Shown in pieces: positions 54,987 through 62,445 of a stretch of 64,000 nucleotides of DNA; the first letter of the stretch is position 1, and every line of letters starts with the position of its first letter. This DNA is from Actinoplanes sp. NBC_00393 (GTDB lineage: Bacteria > Actinomycetota > Actinomycetes > Mycobacteriales > Micromonosporaceae): NCBI RefSeq assembly GCF_036053395.1, contig NZ_CP107942.1, positions 7,520,501 through 7,584,500 of the forward strand, given 5' to 3'. Under the pieces are notes generated by a model that saw nothing but the letters and a program-made list of their open reading frames with translations, was not told where the DNA came from and searched no databases. The position numbers and the translations under genes were made by a program.

Positions 54987-55070
54987 GCGCTGTCCACAGG
55001 GGGCGGAAATACTCGCTGTGAGCAGCTAACCTCGCAGGGGTAATTCGTTCGACGTCGATGGAGGGCGACG

Positions 55071-55493
55071 ATGATCCCTGACGAGGACCTGGGCCCGGCG
55101 TGGCTGCGAGATTACGGTCACACCGATTTCGGCGACATCGAAGCCGACATCCTCGCCATGGAGGAGTTCGCGGCCCGGCTGAAAGCCGACGTCGAACAGA
55201 ACTACAGCCCACGCGCGCTCGAAGTCACCGACACGATGCTCACCACGCTGCCACCGGCCGACGAGCGCTTCAGCGAGCTGCACCTCTTCCTGGCCGCCCA
55301 TGAGCGGGCCCAGGACACCGCCCTGCAGAACGTCTACAACTACGCCAACGGGACGTACGGCTTCGCCACCGCCGCCCGCGAAGTCAGCGAGCAGTATCGC
55401 GGGGCCGATGCCTACGCCCGCGCCAGAGTCACCGACGTGCATGCCGGCTTGCGGATCGCAGGCATCCTCCCGGCCGGGGAGGGGCAGATCTGA
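55071..55493 (+). CDS. WXG-like small protein with YxxxD motif (type VII secretion candidate)
   Basis: 140 residues, helical. The GATGGAGGGCGACG ribosome-binding site precedes ATG 55071. The middle (DIEADILAMEEFAARLKADVEQNY and ALQNVYNYANGTYGFATAAREV) fits a helical hairpin of the ESX/WXG class. The C-terminal QYRGADAYARARV includes Y-x3-D (YRGAD), the type VII export signal. Start of a three-gene set: the next gene's ATG overlaps its TGA. Assignment by motif and context, not by clear homology. Confidence 0.65.
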   Translation: MIPDEDLGPAWLRDYGHTDFGDIEADILAMEEFAARLKADVEQNYSPRALEVTDTMLTTLPPADERFSELHLFLAAHERAQDTALQNVYNYANGTYGFATAAREVSEQYRGADAYARARVTDVHAGLRIAGILPAGEGQI

Positions 55494-56758
55494 TGCTGGA
55501 CAGCGGAGGTATCAGCGGCGGGACGAACTGGTGGAGCCTGCGGGTCCCCGAGATGTGGTCGATGATCGAACGCCACGACGGCGCCGGCCATCAGCATCTG
55601 ATCGCCGCCTGGAAGCGGTCGGCTGAGCTGGTGCTGCAGCACATTTCGGGCGTGCAGCGCTACCGCGAGAGCCTCGCGGCCGCTTGGCCGCCTGAGCGCA
55701 GCGCGGCCTCGGCCGCATATATGGAGCGGCTCGACGCCCTGATCCTCAGCCTCAAGGACACACACGAGGCCGCCGTGGCCAACCATCGCGCCCTCGCGGG
55801 GGCGACGGGGGCGCTGGACTCCGCAAGAAAGACGATGGCGGAGATCCAGCGAGAGCACGGTGCCAATGAGGTCCTGCTGGCGGGGTACGAGGAGGAGAAG
55901 CGGGCCTACCAGGCAACCCCGAGCAAGGGACGGGGAGTTCCACCCCAGTCCCCGGTGGCCGACGGCCGGCAGGCAACCTTGGAAGACCAGGCCCGAAGGG
56001 TGATGTCGTCTCTCAGCTCAGAACTGGCCCTAGCCCAGGTCTCAATCATCCAGCCCAAGCTCTACAAGCCGCCGCTGAAGAATGACGAGCGCAACGACCC
56101 TTTTTCGACTTCCGCCGACGCGAACCTGCCCTTACCTGCGGCAACGCCCACCATCACCTCGCTCAGCAAACTCCGCAGAGGAACTGAGCGAAAACCGCGC
56201 GAATCGCGATCAGTTCTCACGCCCAGGGCAGGAAAACCCGCGCCCGCTCCGGAACGACCCGGTCCAATACTGGGCGGCCACGACCCTGCCGGCAATCCAC
56301 CGCCTGCGAAGGAAAGCATCCAATCGCCATCAACCGGGAACCCCGAAGGGCGGCCGCCACTTTCCGGACCAGGAATAATCTCGTCCAGCGGAGGCCCAAA
56401 TGGCTTGAATCCGATTCAATCGCCTAGTACCACAAGGCCCAGTTACACAGCCAACCATGCGCCCGGCTCGCCCGTCAAGAATCACGCACTACCGCCAGGC
56501 TCTGTAATTGGCGGAGTTCCAGGAAGTGGCGGAGTAAGGCCACCTACGTCAAATGCACACACCTCTCAACGAGTGAACCCGGTTGGAGGTCTCATCGGCC
56601 AACCGCCGCCCGCCCCAAGCCCGGGCCGCAGGAACGGCGAAGCAAAACGAGAGTTGAACCGGGACCACCCCTGGGAAATCACTGAGGGTGTCGAACCGAT
56701 TCTACGACCTCCCCGCGAAACTAAGATAGATCCCGGACCAGTAATCGGACTTAACTAG
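55493..56758 (+). CDS. PPE/EspB-like secreted protein with Pro/Gly/Ser-rich tail
   Basis: 421 residues; ATG overlaps the preceding stop (TGATG). N-terminal 170 residues form a helical WXG/PPE-like domain (ISGGTNWWSLRVPEMWSMI; LAAAWPPERSAASAAYMERLDALILSLKD). After about residue 210 the chain is low complexity, rich in Pro, Gly and Ser with repeated QSPST, typical of EspB/PPE tails. Codon GC drops after about 56050. Directly followed by the mycosin gene (2-bp gap), supporting a secretion role. Family not assigned with certainty. Confidence 0.65.
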   Translation: MLDSGGISGGTNWWSLRVPEMWSMIERHDGAGHQHLIAAWKRSAELVLQHISGVQRYRESLAAAWPPERSAASAAYMERLDALILSLKDTHEAAVANHRALAGATGALDSARKTMAEIQREHGANEVLLAGYEEEKRAYQATPSKGRGVPPQSPVADGRQATLEDQARRVMSSLSSELALAQVSIIQPKLYKPPLKNDERNDPFSTSADANLPLPAATPTITSLSKLRRGTERKPRESRSVLTPRAGKPAPAPERPGPILGGHDPAGNPPPAKESIQSPSTGNPEGRPPLSGPGIISSSGGPNGLNPIQSPSTTRPSYTANHAPGSPVKNHALPPGSVIGGVPGSGGVRPPTSNAHTSQRVNPVGGLIGQPPPAPSPGRRNGEAKRELNRDHPWEITEGVEPILRPPRETKIDPGPVIGLN

Positions 56759-56760
56759 AG

Positions 56761-57885
56761 ATGCACGCCACGATTACCGCGATAGGCCTGGCCTTGCTGG
56801 CGGCCATGCTGCCGATTCCTCTTACAGCGAATGATGCTCCCGCCGATAAGGTCCGCTCGGCCCAATGGTTCCTGGCGTACCTCGACGCCGGAAAGGCTCA
56901 TTCCATAAGCACCGGAGCCGGGGTCATTGTCGGCCTCCCAGACAGCGGCGTCGCCCCCCACCCAGACCTCGAAGACAATCTCCTGCGAGGCATCGATGTA
57001 GTTGCTGGCGGACACGGCATCGGACAATTCGACCAAATTGGCCACGGAACACAGATGGCTGGCTTGATTGTGGCGCACGGAAGGGATGGAGTCGGCGCCC
57101 TAGGAATTGCACCGGCTGCCAAGGTTTTGCCGATCAAGATATTTGGATCGACGGACACTGATGTCAATTTGCACGCCGGCATCAAGTGGGCCGCACGAAA
57201 TGGGGTTGAAGTTATAAGCATATCTTCAACGGCCGCTCCATCTAAGAATCTAGATGCTGCCGTTGACGCGGCGGCAACGAGCGACTCGGTTATCGTGGCT
57301 TCCGCCGGCAATCGTTCCAGAGACGCGTTCATGCGGTATCCGGCTGTAAGCCCTGGAGTTCTGGCAGTGGGTGCAATAGACAGAAACGGACGGCATGCAG
57401 ATTATTCCCTAACAGGACCTAGCGTTGGAATCTGCGCACCGGGAACGGAAATCGTAACGACTGGCCTCGACAACGGTTACCGCGATACGGATGGAACCTC
57501 TGCGGCGACGGCTATTGTTTCGGGAGCAGCTGCGCTTGTGCGGTCTAGGTTCCCGGAGCTCTCCGCTCAGGAGGTGATTCATCGGCTGACGGCCACGGCT
57601 ACGGATATTGGGCCTCCGGGGCGGGACGACGAGTGTGGATTTGGCGTACTCAATATCGTCAAGGCTCTTACCGCTTACGTGCCGCCGGTTGATTCCACTA
57701 CGGGTCCAGGTGCTGACCCATCAGGCGCCGCAGTGCCATCAGGTTCCGCATCTTCGGCCCACCCTCCCGGCGCAGAAACGGGTGGTTCTGCCTTGCTGGC
57801 GGTCACTGGTGGTGGCGCCGCAATCGTTGCGATCGGCACGCTTCTCGCTTTTGCAGCCGCTCGGAGACGGCGGCGACCTGGTTGA
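56761..57885 (+). CDS. Mycosin-like subtilisin (type VII secretion-associated S8 protease)
   Basis: 374 residues. Signal peptide, then the subtilase triad Asp61 (GLPDSGV), His95 (GHGTQMAGL), Ser247 (GTSAATAIVSGAA) with oxyanion Asn184 (SAGN). A C-terminal Ser/Pro-rich stretch and TM anchor (LLAVTGGGAAIVAIGTLLAFAA) then RRRRRPG give the MycP topology. MycP proteases process ESX substrates and stabilise the secretion membrane complex. Base composition is clearly lower in GC than neighbours. No EccB/C/D/E genes lie in the window. Confidence 0.88.
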   Translation: MHATITAIGLALLAAMLPIPLTANDAPADKVRSAQWFLAYLDAGKAHSISTGAGVIVGLPDSGVAPHPDLEDNLLRGIDVVAGGHGIGQFDQIGHGTQMAGLIVAHGRDGVGALGIAPAAKVLPIKIFGSTDTDVNLHAGIKWAARNGVEVISISSTAAPSKNLDAAVDAAATSDSVIVASAGNRSRDAFMRYPAVSPGVLAVGAIDRNGRHADYSLTGPSVGICAPGTEIVTTGLDNGYRDTDGTSAATAIVSGAAALVRSRFPELSAQEVIHRLTATATDIGPPGRDDECGFGVLNIVKALTAYVPPVDSTTGPGADPSGAAVPSGSASSAHPPGAETGGSALLAVTGGGAAIVAIGTLLAFAAARRRRRPG

Positions 57886-58234
57886 CGGCTGCTGCTTGGT
57901 CGGCAGCATCCGCGAATCTGGGATCGGACGGGTAACGAAGCGGACCGGGTAGCCAAAGGAAGAGGAGTGTAGGCGGCGACCGGGCGGGTTGTGCTCGACC
58001 TTTTGGCGCACCTAGCCGCCAAGAGGTGTAGTCGCATCGGACGGCAGGTTTCGCTACGCGTTAGACGGAGCCAAATTCGGCTGACCAAGGGCTGGGCGGC
58101 GGCGGAGTTGGACAGTGTGGTCGGTCTCGCCAGGTCCGGCGGTAGACAAGGTGAGCGATTTGTAGGAGTTCGAGGCTGAAACACGCGGCTTGCATGCGGT
58201 TTTTGGCTGGCTGGGGCTTGTAGTCTCGTTTTTC
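57886..58234. other. 350-bp interval without a convincing gene
   Basis: Follows the mycosin gene and precedes maf. A 62-codon open frame at 57991-58179 is rich in Arg/Leu without a domain or ribosome-binding site and is probably spurious. A TAGTCT -10 for maf lies at 58221-58226. Confidence 0.6.
58221..58226 (+). promoter_or_regulatory. Probable -10 element for leaderless maf
   Basis: TAGTCT lies eight bases before the GTG start at 58235, the spacing expected when transcription begins at the start codon. Confidence 0.4.
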
Positions 58235-58849
58235 GTGCAGACCGACATCGCGTACCGACTGATTCTTGCCTCGGCGAGCCCTGCTCGGCGGGCGCTGCTT
58301 ACCGGGGCTGGGATTGACGCCGAGGTCATCGTCAGCGGGGTGGATGAGAGTGTGGTGGACGCTGACGATGCGTACACCATGAGTCTTGCCCTGGCGCGGA
58401 TGAAGGCGCGTACGGTGGCCGCCCAACTGCCGGCTGACCCGGGGGCTCTGGTGCTCGGGTGTGATTCGGTGCTGGCGTTCGAGGATGAGGTGTTCGGCAA
58501 GCCTGCTGACGCTGAGGAAGCGGCCAAGCGGTGGATGGCCATGCGCGGGAAGTCCGGGGTTCTGCACACCGGGCATCACCTGACCGGGCTGGTCAGTGGG
58601 CTGCAGGCGGAGGCGGTTGGCACCACGGTGGTGCATTTCGCGGATGTCAGTGATGCGGAGATCGAGGCCTATGTGGCTTCGGGTGAGCCGTTGCAGGTGG
58701 CTGGGGCGTTCACGCTGGACGGCCGGGGTGGGGCGTTCGTTACGCGGATCGAGGGGGATCCGGGGAACGTGATCGGGCTGTCGCTGCCGCTGCTGCGCAA
58801 CCTTCTCGCTGAGATGGGCGTCCCGATCACGTCTCTGTGGCGGCGCTGA
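58235..58849 (+). CDS. maf: Maf-like nucleotide pyrophosphatase
   Basis: 204 residues. ILASASPARR at the N terminus, GVDESVVDAD, GCDSVLAFEDEVFGKP and the C-terminal DPGNVIGLSLPLLRNLL are Maf/Ham1-like signatures. The enzyme removes non-canonical or modified NTPs; in bacteria it also links to division and septation. Start GTG 58235 (VQTDIAYRL) chosen over a 15-codon upstream extension, because the -10 box lies there. In actinobacteria maf often lies near the acyl-CoA carboxylase genes, as here. Confidence 0.92.
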   Translation: MQTDIAYRLILASASPARRALLTGAGIDAEVIVSGVDESVVDADDAYTMSLALARMKARTVAAQLPADPGALVLGCDSVLAFEDEVFGKPADAEEAAKRWMAMRGKSGVLHTGHHLTGLVSGLQAEAVGTTVVHFADVSDAEIEAYVASGEPLQVAGAFTLDGRGGAFVTRIEGDPGNVIGLSLPLLRNLLAEMGVPITSLWRR

Positions 58850-58922
58850 AGCAAGACGACGGCGGCGGCTGGCTGACCGAACTCCGGCGCGATCCTGACG
58901 GACTCGGGGAAGTCGCCGCGAT

Positions 58923-59714
58923 CTAGCCAGCGGGAAGCGCCGAGCCGGTCTCCAGCAGGGTCTTCAAGCTGGAGAGCAACTGCGCCCACCCCTCCCCCAC
59001 GCCCTGGAAAGCCACGTCGTCCGGGCCGAAATCATCATGGGTCACGGTCAGCTTGACCATCGCGCCCTGGGGCTCGATGTCGAAGGTGACCTTTGAGCGG
59101 CTGCCCTGGACAGCCGAAGCCAGCCATTCTTCAGAGAAGCCGTGGACCTTGGCGAACTCCGGCGTGAAGGTATGCCAGGTATACGCCAGCCGCCGCCCCG
59201 GCACGGCCTCGAGCACCACCTGCGCTGGATCGCTGATCGTGACGCCAGCTTCCGTCCAGGTCATCGGCGAACCGGGCGTCCAGTCCGTCTCGAAAGCGAC
59301 CCCCCAGTACTCCCTGGTGAAAGCCGGATCCGTCAACGCCGTCCACAGCTTTTCCGGGGTGGTAGCGATGTACGTCGTGTAACTGAACCCCATAGTCAAA
59401 GCCTCCGAAAAGAAAGCGGCCTGCGAAGAGAGTGCCGCGAGCGCTTGGACGCGTGGCCGGTCGTACCGGCTGATCCAGCGGTCCGCGATCGCATTGACCG
59501 GCGCGGCGTTGAGGTAGTGCAGCTTTTCCCGGCCGCGCCGTTCCGTGGTGACCAGGCCGGCGGCTTCCAGCACCGCCAGGTGTTTGCTGACCGACTGCCG
59601 GGCCATGCCCATGCCGTCGCAGAGCTCGCGCAGCGTCTGACCGTTGCGCTGGTTCAGGCTGTCGAGCAACTGCCGCCGGCCGGGGTCGGCGAGCGCCCGG
59701 AAGACCTCGTCCAC
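58923..59714 (-). CDS. ArsR-type HTH fused to AHSA1/SRPBCC domain
   Basis: 263 residues. Residues 1-90 are an ArsR winged helix (RALADPGRRQLLDSLNQRNGQTLRELCDGM, SVSKHLAVLEAAGLVTTERRGRE). Residues about 105-255 form an AHSA1-type START/SRPBCC domain (YTTYIATTPEKLWTALTDPAFTREYWG ... MTWTEAG ... GWAQLLSSLKTLLETG). No Cys metal site is seen, so this is probably a ligand-responsive regulator in which the SRPBCC cup binds a hydrophobic small molecule. It lies just upstream of the ABC exporter genes on the same strand. Confidence 0.88.
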   Translation of the reverse strand: MDEVFRALADPGRRQLLDSLNQRNGQTLRELCDGMGMARQSVSKHLAVLEAAGLVTTERRGREKLHYLNAAPVNAIADRWISRYDRPRVQALAALSSQAAFFSEALTMGFSYTTYIATTPEKLWTALTDPAFTREYWGVAFETDWTPGSPMTWTEAGVTISDPAQVVLEAVPGRRLAYTWHTFTPEFAKVHGFSEEWLASAVQGSRSKVTFDIEPQGAMVKLTVTHDDFGPDDVAFQGVGEGWAQLLSSLKTLLETGSALPAG

Positions 59715-59762
59715 ACCACGAATAATAGGCAGCCAAACGGCTGCCTATCAACCCCCGAGAGC

Positions 59763-60518
59763 TCAGCGAACGCTGCGCGCGAACTCCCGTGCCGCCCACA
59801 CGACCGCCAGGACGGCGAGCACCGCGGTGATGGCCAGGCCCTGCCAGACCTCCGGCGCACCCAGGTCGCCGCGGAACAGGGCCCGGGTGCCGTCCACCGC
59901 CCAGGAGAACGGGTTCCAGTCGGCGACGTTCTGCAGCCACGCGGGCGCGTACGTCAGTGGCAGCAAGATCCCGGAAAGCAGCAGCACCGGCTGCGCCACC
60001 GTGTTCATCAGCGGGGCCAGGGCGTCCTCGCTGCGGACCCGCAGCGCCACGCCGTAGCTGATCGCCGAGGTCATCAGGGCGATGAGAGCCAGCATCAGGT
60101 ACGCCAGCAGCAGGTTCCCGAGGAACACCCGCAGATCGAAGAGGATCGCGAGCAGCGTGATGATGACGGCCTGGACGACCAGGGAGACCACGTCGCGCAG
60201 GGTGCGGCCGAGCAGCAGCGCCAGGCGGCTGACCGGGGTGACCCGGGAGCGCTCGATCACGCCGGCCCGCAGCTCGGCGATCAGGCCGAAGCCCTGAAAC
60301 AGCCCGCCGAAGATGGCGAGCATGACCAACATTCCAGGGACGAAGATTTCGTACGCCTCCGCGTCGCTGGAAACCTGCAGCGCCGGCCGCAGCAGCGGGG
60401 CGAAGAGCAGCAGGTACATCACCGGCTGGAAGACGCCCACCAGGACCCAGACGGGATTGCGCAGCAGCAGACGCATCTGGTTCTCGAAGATCAACCAAGT
60501 GTCGCGTACGAATTTCAT
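59763..60518 (-). CDS. ABC-2 type transporter permease
   Basis: 251 residues with six TM helices. IFENQMRLLLRNPVWVLVGVFQPVMYLLLFAP and ELRAGVIERSRVTPVSRLALLLGR are hallmark segments of the DrrB/NodJ ABC-2 family, followed by LLLSGILLPL. Exports a drug or lipid. It overlaps the upstream ATPase gene by 4 bp (ATGA), so the exporter is made from one transcript. Confidence 0.92.
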   Translation of the reverse strand: MKFVRDTWLIFENQMRLLLRNPVWVLVGVFQPVMYLLLFAPLLRPALQVSSDAEAYEIFVPGMLVMLAIFGGLFQGFGLIAELRAGVIERSRVTPVSRLALLLGRTLRDVVSLVVQAVIITLLAILFDLRVFLGNLLLAYLMLALIALMTSAISYGVALRVRSEDALAPLMNTVAQPVLLLSGILLPLTYAPAWLQNVADWNPFSWAVDGTRALFRGDLGAPEVWQGLAITAVLAVLAVVWAAREFARSVR

Positions 60519-61456
60519 GCCGCACTCTCCCGCAGGGATCGACCGGTCTTAGTGAGGAAGACGTCGTCGAGGCTGGGCCGGTGCAACTCGATCCCGGTCA
60601 GCGGCACCGAGGCGGCGTCCAGCAACCGGAGGATGTCCGGAATGGCGGTGGCGCCGTCCTCGACGTGCAATCGGACGCCATCGGTGAGGATGTCGAGCTT
60701 GTAGGAGGTCAGCACGTCGGCCGCGGCGGACACCGAACCCAGGGGCAGGCTGACGACGACCACCTCGCCGGCGATCGAGCGCTTCAAGGCCGAAGGCGTC
60801 CCGGAGGCGACGATCTCGCCGTGGTCCATGATGGAGATGCGGTCGCAGAGCGCGTCCGCCTCCTCCAGGTAGTGCGTCGTGATGAAGACGGTCATCCCCT
60901 CGTCGCGCAGCCGGCGGATCTCGTCCCACATGTGCGCCCGGCTCTGCGGGTCGAGCCCGGTGGTCGGCTCGTCGAGGAACAGCAGCCGCGGCTCGTGGAT
61001 GATGCCGAGCGCGATGTCGACGCGGCGGCGCTGGCCACCGGAGTAGGTCCGGCACTTGCGGTCCGCGTACTCAGCGAGCTGGAAGGACTCCAGCACCCGG
61101 GCGGCGCGCGACCGGGCGGCCGAGCGGGACAGGCCGTAGAGGCGGGCGTGTAGCACCAACTCCTCGACGGCGGTGGAGTCGTCCCAGGTGGCGCCGCCCT
61201 GTGCCACATACCCGATCCGGCGCCGCACCTCGCCGGGCTCGCGCCGCAGGTCGGCGCCGGCGACGGTGGCCTCGCCCCCGTCCGGCTCGATGAGGGTGGC
61301 CAGCATGCGCAGCGTGGTGGTCTTGCCGGCCCCGTTCGGGCCGAGGAAACCGAAGATCTCGCCCTCGGCGACGTCCAGGTCGATGCCTCGGACGGCCTCC
61401 ACGGATGGCCCGCGACGGGACGTGAAGGACTTGCGTAGCCCGCGAGTCTCAATCAT
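60515..61456 (-). CDS. ABC transporter ATPase (DrrA-like)
   Basis: 313 residues from ATG 61456. Walker A GPNGAGKTTTLRML, Q-loop VAQGGAT, signature SGGQRRRVDIALGI, Walker B LLFLDEPTTGLDPQ and H-loop ITTHYLEEAD. The C-terminal DrrA extension (SLDDVFLTKTGRSLRE) is present. An upstream start at 61492 would lie inside the promoter (TTGACT 61492-61487, TAGTTT 61469-61464), so 61456 with a leaderless transcript is preferred. It powers the adjacent permease; the upstream PadR gene is a likely regulator. Confidence 0.93.
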   Translation of the reverse strand: MIETRGLRKSFTSRRGPSVEAVRGIDLDVAEGEIFGFLGPNGAGKTTTLRMLATLIEPDGGEATVAGADLRREPGEVRRRIGYVAQGGATWDDSTAVEELVLHARLYGLSRSAARSRAARVLESFQLAEYADRKCRTYSGGQRRRVDIALGIIHEPRLLFLDEPTTGLDPQSRAHMWDEIRRLRDEGMTVFITTHYLEEADALCDRISIMDHGEIVASGTPSALKRSIAGEVVVVSLPLGSVSAAADVLTSYKLDILTDGVRLHVEDGATAIPDILRLLDAASVPLTGIELHRPSLDDVFLTKTGRSLRESAA

Positions 61457-61463
61457 ACGACCC

Positions 61464-61492
61464 AAACTACGACCATCAATCACTTTAGTCAA
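61464..61492 (-). promoter_or_regulatory. Promoter of the ABC exporter with inverted repeat
   Basis: Minus-strand TTGACT (61492-61487), 17-bp spacer, TAGTTT (61469-61464), then seven bases to ATG: a leaderless promoter. The overlapping AATCA and TGATT arms (61477-61500) form a loose inverted repeat that could be a PadR operator. Confidence 0.6.
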
Positions 61493-61519
61493 ACTTGATT
61501 ATTAAACAGCCGCAGGATG

Positions 61520-61830
61520 GCGGCAGGAACCCGCTGAAGGCGAGGAAGCGCGGGCCGAGGGGAAGCGGGGGCCGCGGGAGGCGGGGCCGCGGGGAAGGCG
61601 GGCCACGGGAGGCGGGGCCGCGGGGAAGCCGGGCCGCGGGAGGCGGGGCCGCGGGAGGCGGGGCCGCGGGGTATCCGGGGGCCGCGGGAAAGCGGGCCGA
61701 AGCAAGCCGGAGCCGCGGAAAAGCGGGCCGAAGCAAGCCGGAGCCGCGGAAAAGCGGGCCGAAGCAAGCCGGGGCCGCGGAAAAGCGGGCCGAAGCAAGC
61801 CGGGGCCGCGGGAAGCGGAAGCGGCGGGAT
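61520..61830. repeat. GC-rich minisatellite between PadR and ABC genes
   Basis: Two parts: several GGGAGGCGGGGCCGCGG-like units (about 61570-61680), then four nearly identical 31-bp units starting at 61691, 61722, 61753 and 61784, built on AGCGGGCCGAAGCAAGCCGG. No supported coding frame; the array fills most of the 340-bp gap. Confidence 0.8.
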
Positions 61831-61834
61831 TCGT

Positions 61835-62410
61835 TCAGCCGTTAGGGGCGGGAGGGCGACCATCGCCGTATTCCTCGCCGGACTCGATGCGGGTGGCAGT
61901 GCGCTCGCACCAGGCGATCTCGGCCTCCGCCCGCACGATCCCCAGCTCCCACAGCCACGACACGAAGGCCGGCTTCTGTTTCGCCCACTCCGCACCGGTG
62001 CTGACGTGCAGATACTCCACCGCGGTCCGAAGCTGAGCAGCCCGGTTGCGCAACGCTGCGGAGGCCTCCGAGCGGGGCAGCGCCGGCAGGAACGAGAAGG
62101 CGGCCATGAACGGGTCCGGCGGGGAGGCGAGGTTCCACCAGTAGTTGCGGACCAGGGATTCGAACTCCGCCTGGCCCTTCTCGGTGATCTCGTACGTCGT
62201 CCGCGCCGGCCGCGCGCCCACCTGCTCGGTGGCCACCTCGCGCAGCAGCTCTTCCTCGGTCAGTTTGCGCAGGCCGTGATAGATCGATCCGGGCTGGACG
62301 TTGGCCCACTTGTCGGCGTTCCAGCTCAGCAGCTGACGGCGCACGTCATAGCCGTGCACCGGCTGCATCAGCTGGACCAAACCGAGGATCATCATGCGAG
62401 TCGCGGACAC
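61835..62410 (-). CDS. PadR-family transcriptional regulator
   Basis: 191 residues from GTG 62410 ([29 protein letters not shown]). Winged helix with [19 protein letters not shown] and [12 protein letters not shown]-terminal dimerisation helices follow. It is upstream of the DrrA/DrrB-type exporter on the same strand, separated by the minisatellite, and divergent from biotin carboxylase. A TACTC-N2-GAGTA palindrome overlaps its own -10 region. The usual PadR role is repression of an efflux pump until a toxic substrate arrives. Confidence 0.9.
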   Translation of the reverse strand: MSATRMMILGLVQLMQPVHGYDVRRQLLSWNADKWANVQPGSIYHGLRKLTEEELLREVATEQVGARPARTTYEITEKGQAEFESLVRNYWWNLASPPDPFMAAFSFLPALPRSEASAALRNRAAQLRTAVEYLHVSTGAEWAKQKPAFVSWLWELGIVRAEAEIAWCERTATRIESGEEYGDGRPPAPNG

Positions 62411-62438
62411 TACTCAAGAGTAAAACGACCGTTAGGCT
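62411..62438. promoter_or_regulatory. Divergent leaderless promoters of padR and biotin carboxylase
   Basis: TACTC-AA-GAGTA (62411-62422) overlaps a minus-strand TACTCT -10 placed to give a leaderless PadR transcript. On the plus strand TAGGCT (62433-62438) is seven bases before the GTG of the carboxylase at 62446. Both start codons therefore coincide with likely transcription starts. Confidence 0.5.
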
Positions 62439-62445
62439 CATAGCC

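Noticed and set aside
57991..58179. 62-residue hypothetical protein after the mycosin gene
   Set aside because: No ribosome-binding site, unrecognisable Arg/Leu-rich translation, and it ends just before the maf promoter region.
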